In this document: positions 36,614-43,714 of the stretch, piece after piece
How the letters are laid out: every line of letters begins with the position of its first letter
Numbering within the stretch: position 1 is the first letter of the stretch
Assembly: GCA_003139545.1 (NCBI GenBank)
Contig: PLJC01000015.1
Location: forward strand, 144,599 to 208,598
Length of the DNA stretch: 64,000 nt
Direction of reading: 5' to 3'
DNA from: Actinomycetota bacterium
GTDB lineage: Bacteria; Actinomycetota; Thermoleophilia; Gaiellales; Gaiellaceae
Made by a program: the position numbers and the translations under genes
Notes under the pieces: generated by a model
The model's input: only the letters and a program-made list of their open reading frames with translations
Told to the model about the DNA's origin: nothing
Database searches by the model: none

Positions 36614-37248
36614 GAAGCGCGCAAGTACCGATACGTCAGTGCCGCCAGCGCGGCGCCGAGCGGCGGCGCGACGACGTAGAGCCAAAGCGCGTGCAGGTCG
36701 CCGGAGACGAGCGCGGGTGCGAGCGAGCGAGCGGGATTCATCGACGCGCCGGTAACGGGGCCACCGAAGAGCGCGTCCAACCCGACAGTGCCGCCGACCG
36801 CGATCGCGGCCGCTTCGCCGACCGCACGCGTGTCGGTGGCGACGGCCATGATCACGAACATCAGGAAGAACGTGAGCACGAGCTCCCACAGGAACGCCTG
36901 GCCCTGCGAGCCGCTCGGAAGCGTCGCGCCGTCGTGCGCGTGGTTTCCGAGTGAGCCGCGGACGAGGGCGGCGGCCACGAGGGCGCCGGCGATCTGCGCG
37001 GCCCAGTAGCCGAGCGCACGCGACCACGGGAAGTGGCGCGAGAGCGAGAAGGCGAATGTCACCGCCGGGTTGAAGTGCGCGCCGGAGATGTGCCCAAGCG
37101 CATAGATCATCACCATGATCACGAGGCCGAACGTGAGCGCGACCCCGAGATGGCCGAGTGCGCCGGTCTTCGCGTCGACGACGATCGCGCCGCAGCCGGC
37201 GAAGACGAGGGCGAATGTCCCGATCGCCTCCGCGAGGAGCGCCCTCAC
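36610..37248 (-). CDS. Aquaporin-family channel, probably arsenite efflux (AqpS-like)
   Basis: A 212-residue MIP-family channel with six membrane segments and two NPA loops: [11 protein letters not shown] (about 62-72) and [12 protein letters not shown] (about 171-182). The start GTG 37248 overlaps the arsC stop by four bases, and arsR is divergent. In Sinorhizobium, AqpS placed in an arsenic operon with ArsC lets arsenite leave the cell down its gradient; the arrangement here (arsR, arsC, aquaporin, no arsB or acr3 in view) matches. Longer frames that read into arsC are shadows. The arsenite role is inferred from context; the pore selectivity residues were not resolved. Confidence 0.85.
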   Translation of the reverse strand: MRALLAEAIGTFALVFAGCGAIVVDAKTGALGHLGVALTFGLVIMVMIYALGHISGAHFNPAVTFAFSLSRHFPWSRALGYWAAQIAGALVAAALVRGSLGNHAHDGATLPSGSQGQAFLWELVLTFFLMFVIMAVATDTRAVGEAAAIAVGGTVGLDALFGGPVTGASMNPARSLAPALVSGDLHALWLYVVAPPLGAALAALTYRYLRAS

Positions 37249-37895
37249 TCGGGCAGAAGCTCGGCGATCAGGCGCTGCACTCTCGCGTCGATGTCGTCGC
37301 GGATCTTCCGCACCGCGTCGATCCCCTGGCCGGCGGGATCGTCGAGCTCCCAGTCCTCGTACTTCTTGCCCGGGTAGATCGGGCACGCGTCGCCGCAGCC
37401 CATGGTGATGACGACGTCGGCCGCGCGCACGACCTCGTCCGTAAGCGGCTTCGGGAACTCCTGCGTCATGTCGACGCCGATCTCGTTCATAGCCTCGACG
37501 ACCGCGGGGTTGATGCTCTCGGCCGGGTCGGAGCCCGCCGAGCGAACGTGGATGCGCCCGTGCGAGCGCAGGCTGACGAGCCCGGCCGCCATCTGGCTGC
37601 GCCCGGCGTTGTGCACGCACACAAACAGCACCTCGGGCTGCTCCTTCACGATGTCCCCCTGCGCCTGCGCGAGCGCCTGAAGCCGCTCGCGTGCGAAGCG
37701 ATGCACGAGGAGCGGGACGTACGTCGAGATCCGCGCCCCGCTGAGCAGATCGCTGGACTCCTCGATGTACCGCGCGATGGTCTCGCTGGAGAACATGCCC
37801 GCGAACTCCTCATGAAGCTCCTCCGCTGCGTGCCGGATCTGGTTGCGCGTGATCGGATCGAGCGTCTCGGACACCGGCCGGATCTTGCCGAACAC
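37245..37895 (-). CDS. arsC: Arsenate reductase (LMW phosphatase type) with N-terminal helical domain
   Basis: About 216 residues from GTG 37895; a GTG at 37874 and TTG at 37910 are also in frame and none has a convincing ribosome-binding site. The C-terminal 135 residues form a low-molecular-weight phosphatase-like domain with the catalytic loop LFVCVHNAGRSQMAAG (C-x5-R), SAGSDPAES and the later cysteines in MGCGDACPIYPGKKYEDWELDDPAG that complete a thiol relay. The N-terminal ~75 residues are helical, as in actinobacterial ArsC proteins that often use mycothiol or mycoredoxin. It reduces arsenate to arsenite, which the aquaporin can export. The operon is divergent from arsR with at most about 25 bases between starts. 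Confidence 0.9.
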   Translation of the reverse strand: MFGKIRPVSETLDPITRNQIRHAAEELHEEFAGMFSSETIARYIEESSDLLSGARISTYVPLLVHRFARERLQALAQAQGDIVKEQPEVLFVCVHNAGRSQMAAGLVSLRSHGRIHVRSAGSDPAESINPAVVEAMNEIGVDMTQEFPKPLTDEVVRAADVVITMGCGDACPIYPGKKYEDWELDDPAGQGIDAVRKIRDDIDARVQRLIAELLPE

Positions 37896-37920
37896 ATCGA
37901 TGGCTGTCAATATCTATCTG
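37896..37920. promoter_or_regulatory. Candidate arsR operator/promoter gap
   Basis: The 25-base gap between divergent arsC and arsR is AT-rich compared with its surroundings (TGTCAATATCTATCTGATG), which suggests it contains the shared promoter and an ArsR binding site. I could not define a clean inverted repeat. Confidence 0.4.
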
Positions 37921-38244
37921 ATGAAGACGATTGCCACGCTGTCGTGCCCACCGCTGCTGGAAGGCGCCATCAGCCGGAGTGAGGCCGATCGCGTGGCGGC
38001 CGCCCTCAAGGTGCTCGCCGAGCCTGCGCGCCTGCGGCTCCTGAGCCTCATCCAGGCTCAGCCGGACGGCGAGGCGTGCGTGTGCCATCTGACCGAGCCG
38101 CTCGGCCTGAGCCAGCCGACCGTCAGCCACCACCTGAAGGTGCTGCTCGAGTCCGGCCTCGTCGAGCGCGAGCAGCGCGGGAGCTGGGCCTTCTTCCGCG
38201 TGAAGCCGGAGCCGCTCGCCGCCCTTCGCGCAATCCTCTCCTAG
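37921..38244 (+). CDS. arsR: ArsR-family metalloid-responsive repressor
   Basis: A 107-residue winged-helix repressor. ATG 37921 gives the standard length; ATG 37900 adds seven residues. It has LSCPPLLEGAIS near the N-terminus and the metal-binding pair CVC in EACVCHLTEPLGLSQPTVSHHLKVLLESGLVE, the alpha-3/alpha-4 motif (ELCVCDL-like) where As(III) binding releases DNA. It likely represses the divergent arsC-aquaporin operon until arsenite appears. It converges on the histidine kinase gene with a four-base overlap. Confidence 0.94.
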   Translation: MKTIATLSCPPLLEGAISRSEADRVAAALKVLAEPARLRLLSLIQAQPDGEACVCHLTEPLGLSQPTVSHHLKVLLESGLVEREQRGSWAFFRVKPEPLAALRAILS

Positions 38245-39122
38245 GCGGGGAAACGGCAGACGATCTCGAGGCCTTTGCCCGGGGGGCTGAATGCCTCCAC
38301 GGTTCCGCCGGCAGACGTCACCACGTGCTTCACGATCGCAAGCCCGAGCCCGGTTCCCCGCGACGTGCGCGCCTGGTCGGCGCGGTAGAAGCGCTCGAAC
38401 AGCCGCGGGAGCTCGCTCTCTCGGACGCCGGTGCCGTCGTCGGCGACGGCGAGCACGGCCACCGTCCCCTCGTCGTCGACCGAGACGCGGCACGTGCTGT
38501 CAGGCCCCGCATAGCGAATCGCGTTCTGGACGAGGTTCTCGGCGACGACGCGGATCATCCGCGGCCGCAACGGAAGTTCGACGTCGGCACCTCCGGTGAC
38601 GACGATCTCGACGCCCGCGTGGTCCGCGCGGTCGACGTAGGCGCGCGCGACCTCCTCGAGGATCGGGAGCGCCACAGTCCGGCCGAGGGAGACGACCTCC
38701 CGGCCGGTCTCCAGCTCGCCGAGGAAGAGCACGTCGTCGATCAGCTCGCGCGCCTGCTGGATCTCCTGCCTGGCCTGTTCGACGAGGTCCTCGACGCGCG
38801 CGCCGGGGAGCGTCGCGCTCTCGAGGAGCACGAGGAGGCGGGCGAGCGGCGTGCGCAGCTCGTGCGAGACCGCCGCCGTGAACCCGGCCCGCAGCTCCTG
38901 GTAGGCCGAGAGCTCCGGGAGCGCCGCCAGGAAGAGGACGAGCGGCGCGGGATCGACGAAGAGCGTCTCCTCGGCCACACGCCGGCCTGGCGTCCCGTCA
39001 CCGAGCGCGGCCGCACCCGACGGGCTGGCGGCGACGAGCCGCCGCTCGCTGTCGAGCACGATGACCGGCTCGTCGAGCGCGCCGACGAGGGCCTGGACGC
39101 GCTCCCTGTTCCCGTTCACCAC
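38241..39122 (-). CDS. Soluble PAS-like sensor histidine kinase (SenX3/PhoR-like)
   Basis: A 293-residue kinase from GTG 39122 (or the following in-frame GTG). Residues about 1-65 resemble a short PAS fragment (DEPVIVLDSERRLVAASPSGAAALGD). HisKA carries His87 in [14 protein letters not shown]. HATPase_c has N-box (LVQNAIRYAG), G1 (VADDGTGVRE), F-box (FERFYRADQ) and G2 (RGTGLGLAIV). No transmembrane helix is visible, unlike SenX3 and most PhoR kinases, so this would be a cytosolic sensor. It faces an OmpR-type regulator divergently, with TTCACC repeats in the gap. I infer that it is the kinase for phosphate starvation, probably under PhoU control. Confidence 0.88.
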   Translation of the reverse strand: MVNGNRERVQALVGALDEPVIVLDSERRLVAASPSGAAALGDGTPGRRVAEETLFVDPAPLVLFLAALPELSAYQELRAGFTAAVSHELRTPLARLLVLLESATLPGARVEDLVEQARQEIQQARELIDDVLFLGELETGREVVSLGRTVALPILEEVARAYVDRADHAGVEIVVTGGADVELPLRPRMIRVVAENLVQNAIRYAGPDSTCRVSVDDEGTVAVLAVADDGTGVRESELPRLFERFYRADQARTSRGTGLGLAIVKHVVTSAGGTVEAFSPPGKGLEIVCRFPA

Positions 39123-39153
39123 CCCTTCACCACTCCTTCACCCGCCGGTGACC
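39115..39153 (+). promoter_or_regulatory. PHO-box array between kinase and regulator genes
   Basis: Three perfect TTCACC hexamers (39115-39120, 39126-39131, 39137-39142) at exact 11-bp spacing, with a degenerate fourth unit (GTGACC, 39148-39153) at the same phase. This is the textbook spacing of actinobacterial PhoP direct repeats. The first unit overlaps the kinase start codons; the last lies 26 bases before the regulator ATG. It suggests autoregulation of both genes. Confidence 0.7.
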
Positions 39154-39178
39154 CGTCGATTACGGGCTTGTCTCGATA

Positions 39179-39883
39179 ATGATGCCGATGCCCAAGGTGC
39201 TCATCGTCGAGGACGACGAGGTCATCGCCCAGGGGATGGCGCGCCATCTGATCGCGGCCGGCTTCGACGCCGTCTGGGTCGCGAACGGCGAACAGGGCCT
39301 CGCCCGCCTCCGCTACGAGCAGCCGGACGTCTGCGTGCTCGACCTCATGCTCCCCGGCATGGACGGCTGGAAGCTGATCGAGACCGTTCGCGCCGAGGGG
39401 ATCTCGACACCCGTCGTCGTCGTCTCCGCACGCGGCACCGAGCACGACCGCGTGCACGCGCTCGAGATCGGCGCTGACGACTACCTCGTGAAACCGTTCT
39501 CGATGAAGGAGCTCGTCGCCCGCGTGCGCGCGGCAGCACGCCGAGGGATCCGCCGTGACGAGATCCCGCGCGGAGAGCCGATCGAGATCGAGGAGCTCCG
39601 CGTGGATCCGCGCGAGGTGCAGGCCTACGTCGACGGTGCGAGCGCCGAGCTGACGCCGACCGAGTTTCGCCTCCTGTATCAGCTCGCGCTCGACCAGGGC
39701 CGCGTCGCCACCCGCGACGAGCTGCTGCAGAAGCTGTGGGGGCGGCGCGAGTCGCATCGCGACCGCACGGTGGACGTCTTCGTCCGCCGGCTGCGGGAGA
39801 AGATCGACCAACGCGCGCCTCGCCACACCTTCATCCAGACACGCTACGGCGTCGGGTACAAGCTCGAAGCCGTACCCAAGTAG
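39179..39883 (+). CDS. OmpR-family response regulator (RegX3/PhoP-like)
   Basis: A 234-residue regulator. The receiver domain shows acidic pocket EDDE (about 11-14), phospho-acceptor Asp55 in VCVLDLMLPGMDGW, VVVSARG and VKPFSMKEL. The C-terminal winged helix includes AELTPTEFRLLYQLALDQGRVATRDELLQKLWG and RTVDVFVRRLREKID, with the DNA-recognition helix between, and FIQTRYGVGYKLE. ATG 39179, 39182 and 39188 are all in frame; the last places the canonical MPKVLIVEDD start. The neighbourhood (pst, ppk, ppx, phoU) and the TTCACC repeats upstream make a Pho regulator the best guess. PhoP versus RegX3 cannot be distinguished here. Confidence 0.9.
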   Translation: MMPMPKVLIVEDDEVIAQGMARHLIAAGFDAVWVANGEQGLARLRYEQPDVCVLDLMLPGMDGWKLIETVRAEGISTPVVVVSARGTEHDRVHALEIGADDYLVKPFSMKELVARVRAAARRGIRRDEIPRGEPIEIEELRVDPREVQAYVDGASAELTPTEFRLLYQLALDQGRVATRDELLQKLWGRRESHRDRTVDVFVRRLREKIDQRAPRHTFIQTRYGVGYKLEAVPK

Positions 39884-39944
39884 ACACAGGAGCGTCACCA
39901 GAGGGACCCCCACGGTCGGCGCGCTCCGCCGCACCATCCCGAGC

Positions 39945-40811
39945 ATGCGGTTCGTCGTCATCGCGCATCGATGCACGGAAACGAACGAGGCGCTCGCTGC
40001 TGCCGCCGAGGCAGTGGGCGTGGCCGCAGCCGTGCTACCCCCGCGCGACGCGCTTCGAATCCTCGAGCCTGGAGACGTCGCGCTGGGGCGGCTTGACGTC
40101 CGCGAGGGTCTGGACGGGATCGAGAGCGGGTCCGTCGAGCTCGAACGGCTGACCGCGGCCGGCGTCACGGTGCTCAACCGGCCGTGCGCGCTCGTCGCCG
40201 CACACGACAAGCTGCTCACCGCGCGCGCCCTCCGGCTGTCCGGCCTGCCACATCCGCACACGTGGCTGATCGCGGAAGGAATGCCGTCACCCGCACCCGA
40301 GCTGCCACTCGTCCTCAAGCCGCGCTTCGGGAGCTGGGGCCGCGACGTCGTCCTCTGCCGGACGGCGGCCGACCTCGACGCCGCCCTCGAGCGCGCCGCG
40401 TTCCGCGGCTGGTTCCGCGAGCACGGCGCACTCGCGCAGGAGCTTGTCCCGCCGCTCGGCTGGGACCTCCGCATCGTCGTGGCCGGCGGGCGCATCGTCG
40501 GCGCAGCGCGGCGCGTGGCCGCTCCGGGCGAATGGCGCACGAACGTCTCGCTCGGCGGGCACAGCGAGCCCTTCTCGCCGCCTCCACTGGCCCGCTCCCT
40601 CGCGCTCGCCGCCGCCGCCGCCGTGCGAGGCGACCTCGTCGGCGTCGACCTGCTGCCGACGAACAACGGCTACGTCGTCTCCGAGCTGAACGGAGCGGTC
40701 GACTTCCACTCGTACTACGCGCTCGACGTCGAGGACGTCTTCACGGAGGCCGTGCTCGAGCTCCTCCGCACCGCCCACGACCGGCGCGCGCTCGAGCTCG
40801 TCGGCGCCTAG
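39945..40811 (+). CDS. RimK-like ATP-grasp ligase
   Basis: A 288-residue ATP-grasp protein. ATP-binding pieces: LVLKPRFGSWGRDVVLCRTAADLDA (about 122-146), ALAQELVPPLGWDLRIVVAGGRIVGAARRVA (about 165-195) and GDLVGVDLLPTNNGYVVSELNGAVDFHSYY (about 228-257), with the metal-binding Glu and Asn in SELNG. The overall pattern matches RimK/LysX/MptN-type ligases that add an amino acid (often glutamate) to a peptide or cofactor. The actual substrate (ribosomal S6, LysW-type carrier, coenzyme F420 tail) is not identifiable. It overlaps the convergent small gene by four bases. Confidence 0.85.
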   Translation: MRFVVIAHRCTETNEALAAAAEAVGVAAAVLPPRDALRILEPGDVALGRLDVREGLDGIESGSVELERLTAAGVTVLNRPCALVAAHDKLLTARALRLSGLPHPHTWLIAEGMPSPAPELPLVLKPRFGSWGRDVVLCRTAADLDAALERAAFRGWFREHGALAQELVPPLGWDLRIVVAGGRIVGAARRVAAPGEWRTNVSLGGHSEPFSPPPLARSLALAAAAAVRGDLVGVDLLPTNNGYVVSELNGAVDFHSYYALDVEDVFTEAVLELLRTAHDRRALELVGA

Positions 40812-41107
40812 CTTTCGTCGAAGGGCTCGGGCTTGAGACCGGTGACGACGCCGCGCTTGCCGCCCGATTCGTAGACGACATCGACGTTCTCGTGAGGTCG
40901 GTACGACCCCGCGATGCCGAGCCACATCGACAGCCAGCGGACGAAGCCGAGCTTGCCCTCCTGGGCGACGGGCCTCGGAAAGACGAGCGAGCGACCGAGC
41001 ACTTCGTAATCGACGCCACGATCCTGCCGGACGCCGTTCACGAACACCTCGAACCGATCGGGGACATGGGACGGCAGATCGACCCGCGTGCGCTCGGCCA
41101 CCTCCAT
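40808..41107 (-). CDS. Small conserved-looking protein of unknown function
   Basis: A 99-residue protein from ATG 41107 (MEVAERTRVDLPSHVPDRF). It is predicted to be a beta-rich domain (FEVFVNGVRQDRGVDYEVLGRSLVFP, similar to short adhesin-like modules) followed by a Trp/Gly-rich helix (VRWLSMWLGIAGSYRPHENVDVVYE). The phrase FVNGVRQ...DYEV is reminiscent of small beta-sandwich repeats of phage tail and surface proteins, but no family is assigned. It is divergent from ctaC with an overlap-free 14-base gap. Confidence 0.55.
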   Translation of the reverse strand: MEVAERTRVDLPSHVPDRFEVFVNGVRQDRGVDYEVLGRSLVFPRPVAQEGKLGFVRWLSMWLGIAGSYRPHENVDVVYESGGKRGVVTGLKPEPFDES

Positions 41108-41121
41108 AGAATGCCCGCGGG

Positions 41122-42084
41122 TTGCGTCGGAAGCTGATGTTCTTCGCGCTCGTCGCGGTCGCCGCACTGGTAGTGGTGGCCGGCGCCGCAGCCGCCAACG
41201 GCGGCTTCACGCCCGTACAGCCGCACTCGCCCAACGCGAAGCACATCAACACCGCGTACTACGTGATCCTCGGCTTCACCTCGGCGATCTTCGTGCTCGT
41301 CGAAGGCGCGCTCATCACCTTCGTGATCAAGTACCGCAGCCGCGGGCGCGCGCGAACGGATGACGGGGCGCAGGTGCACGGCCACACGCGCCTCGAGCTC
41401 ATCTGGACCGTGGTTCCGGTGCTCATCCTCTGCGTCATTGCCGTTGTCGTCTTCCTCGAGCTGCCGAAGATCGCCGACGCGCCCGCTGCCGCCGATCCGC
41501 TGAACGTCACGGTCGAGGGCCACCAGTTCTACTGGCAGTTCGACTATCCGAACGGCGCGCGCACGATCAACACGCTGTACGTCCCGGTCGGACGCGTCGT
41601 CGACCTGAAGGTCGTGTCGCGGGACGTCATCCACAGCTGGTGGATCCCTGCCCTCGGCGGGAAGATCCAGGCGATCCCCGGCATCACGAACCACACGTGG
41701 TTCAAGGCCGACGATCCCGGCACGTACACCGGCCAGTGCGCCGAGCTGTGTGGCCTCTACCACGCCTCGATGACCGCGAGCGTGGTCGCGACCACCGATC
41801 ATGCATACCAGGTCGCCGTCACCACGACCGCGCGGGCGAATCTCGGCAAGGCCGAGTTCACCGGCACCTGTGCCACGTGCCACGGCATGACGGGGCAGGG
41901 CGGCTACGGGCCGAACCTCTCGCACAATCCGTTGCTGACGCAGAAGGCCGCACTGCTGTCGATCGTGCAGAGCGGCCGCGGCAAGATGCCGGCCGTCGGC
42001 GACACGTGGACGAAGACGCAGCTGCAGGCGCTCGCCGCCTACGTCAAGACGCACGTCTACAAGGGAGCCGCGAGTGGCGGTTAA
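41122..42084 (+). CDS. ctaC: Cytochrome c oxidase subunit II with fused cytochrome c (CtaC/CoxB)
   Basis: A 320-residue protein (TTG 41122; ATG 41137 is the alternative). A signal peptide (about 7-24) and two membrane helices (about 44-66 and 90-112) anchor the cupredoxin domain. The CuA site comprises IHSWWIPALGGK (His) and QCAELCGLYHASM (two Cys, His, Met). A C-terminal mono-haem cytochrome c (about 240-315) begins at GTCATCHGMTGQGG (CxxCH) with a distal Met in GRGKMPAVG. Fusing the electron donor to the CuA subunit is typical of many aerobic actinobacteria and Thermus-like oxidases. It is followed by ctaD with an 11-base overlap. Confidence 0.95.
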   Translation: MRRKLMFFALVAVAALVVVAGAAAANGGFTPVQPHSPNAKHINTAYYVILGFTSAIFVLVEGALITFVIKYRSRGRARTDDGAQVHGHTRLELIWTVVPVLILCVIAVVVFLELPKIADAPAAADPLNVTVEGHQFYWQFDYPNGARTINTLYVPVGRVVDLKVVSRDVIHSWWIPALGGKIQAIPGITNHTWFKADDPGTYTGQCAELCGLYHASMTASVVATTDHAYQVAVTTTARANLGKAEFTGTCATCHGMTGQGGYGPNLSHNPLLTQKAALLSIVQSGRGKMPAVGDTWTKTQLQALAAYVKTHVYKGAASGG

Positions 42085-43714
42085 CGCGGAAGCGGTCTAC
42101 CCGGTGACGTGGAAGGACGGGCGCGTGGCGAGCTGGCTCGTCACCGTCGACCACAAGCGCATCGGGATCTTGTACATCGGCACGTCGCTCTTCTTCTTCG
42201 TGCTGGGCGGCATCCTCGCCGTGCTCATGCGCGCGCAGCTCGCGACGCCCGGCGAGAAGCTGCTGACGAAGGGCTCGTACGACGAGGTGCTGACGATGCA
42301 CGGCACGACGATGATCTTCCTCGTCGTCGTCCCGATCCTCGCGGGTTTCGGGAACTACCTCGTGCCGCTGATGATCGGCGCGCGCGACGTGGCGTTCCCC
42401 CGCCTGAACGCACTCTCGTACTGGCTCTACCTGCTCGGCGGGATCGTCCTCTGGTCGAGCTGGTTCGCGACCGGTGGCACGGCGAACGCGGGCTGGTGGT
42501 CGTACCCGACGCTCTCCGAGTCGCAGTTCAGCCCCGGGCACGGACAGGACTACTGGATCCTGAGCATCCACATCCTGTCGCTCGCATCGCTCCTCGGAGC
42601 GATCAACTTCATCGTCACCATCGTGAACATGCGCGCCCGCGGCATGACGTGGATGCGCATGCCGCTGTTCGTGTGGTCGATCTTCACGTACGCGATCCTG
42701 CTGCTCGTCGCGCTCCCTGCGCTCTCGGCCGCGGTGACGATGCTCCTGCTCGACCGTCACGCCGGCACGCATTTCTTCATCCCCTCGGAGGGCGGGAGCA
42801 TCGTGCTGTACCAGCACATGTTCTGGTTCTTCGGGCATCCCGAGGTGTACATCATGGTGCTGCCCGTGTTCGGGATGATCTCCGAGATCATTCCGGTCTT
42901 CTCGCGCAAGCCGATCTTCGGCTACAAGGCGGTGGTATTCGCGACGATCGGCATCGCGTTCCTCTCGATGCTCGTCTGGGCGCACCACATGTTCACGACC
43001 GGCCTCGGGACCGGCCTCGACAGCTTCTTCATGATCTCGTCGCTGGTGATCGCGGTGCCGACCGGCATCAAGATCTTCAACTGGGTCGCGACGACCTGGC
43101 GCGGCAACCTCATCTTCGACACGCCGATGCTGTTCGCCCTGGGGTTCATCGTGCTGTTCACGATGGGGGGCCTGTCGGGGATCTTCCTCGCCGCGTTCCC
43201 GGTGGACTGGCAGCTGAACGACTCGTACTACGTCGTCGCGCACTTCCACTACGTGCTGTTCGGCGGGTCGGCGTTCGGTTTCTTCGCCGGCCTCTTCTAC
43301 TGGTGGCCGAAGATGTTCGGGCGCCTGCTCGACGAGCGGCTCGGCAAGTGGTTCTTCTGGCTGCTGTTCGCCGGCTTCAACCTCACGTTCCTGCCGCAGC
43401 ACATGCTCGGGTTGCTGGGCATGCCGCGCCGCGTCTACACGTACCACCACGGCGGCCTGTGGGAGGCGTACAACCTCATCTCGACGATCGGTTCTGGCGT
43501 GATGACGATCGCGGTCGGGGTGTTCCTCGTGAACGTCTACCGCACCCACGTGCTGCGCATGGGCGTGCGCGCCGGCAACGACCCGTGGCTCGCCGACACG
43601 CTCGAGTGGTACACGACCTCGCCGCCGCCACCGCACAACTTCGACTCGGTCCCGTATGTCACGAGCGCGCGGCCGCTCCGCGACCTGCGGCTGCGGCTCT
43701 CGGAGGACACGTGA
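42074..43714 (+). CDS. ctaD: Cytochrome c oxidase subunit I (CtaD)
   Basis: A 546-residue haem-copper oxidase catalytic subunit with 12 or more membrane helices. Ligands and signatures are present: TMHGTTMIFL (low-spin haem His), HPEVYIMVLPVFGM (CuB His and His-Tyr crosslink), WAHHMFTTGL (CuB His pair), DSYYVVAHFHYVLFGG (haem a3 and low-spin His). It reduces O2 to water and pumps protons. GTG 42074 follows a ribosome-binding GGGAG in the ctaC end. Its stop overlaps the ctaB start (GTGA). No ctaE (subunit III) or ctaA is seen in the window. Confidence 0.97.
   Translation: MAVNAEAVYPVTWKDGRVASWLVTVDHKRIGILYIGTSLFFFVLGGILAVLMRAQLATPGEKLLTKGSYDEVLTMHGTTMIFLVVVPILAGFGNYLVPLMIGARDVAFPRLNALSYWLYLLGGIVLWSSWFATGGTANAGWWSYPTLSESQFSPGHGQDYWILSIHILSLASLLGAINFIVTIVNMRARGMTWMRMPLFVWSIFTYAILLLVALPALSAAVTMLLLDRHAGTHFFIPSEGGSIVLYQHMFWFFGHPEVYIMVLPVFGMISEIIPVFSRKPIFGYKAVVFATIGIAFLSMLVWAHHMFTTGLGTGLDSFFMISSLVIAVPTGIKIFNWVATTWRGNLIFDTPMLFALGFIVLFTMGGLSGIFLAAFPVDWQLNDSYYVVAHFHYVLFGGSAFGFFAGLFYWWPKMFGRLLDERLGKWFFWLLFAGFNLTFLPQHMLGLLGMPRRVYTYHHGGLWEAYNLISTIGSGVMTIAVGVFLVNVYRTHVLRMGVRAGNDPWLADTLEWYTTSPPPPHNFDSVPYVTSARPLRDLRLRLSEDT

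Noticed and set aside
37874-37910. TTG 37910 as arsC start
   Set aside because: It would overlap the arsR ATG 37900 region and GTG 37895 gives enough N-terminal domain; not decisive, so recorded as alternative.
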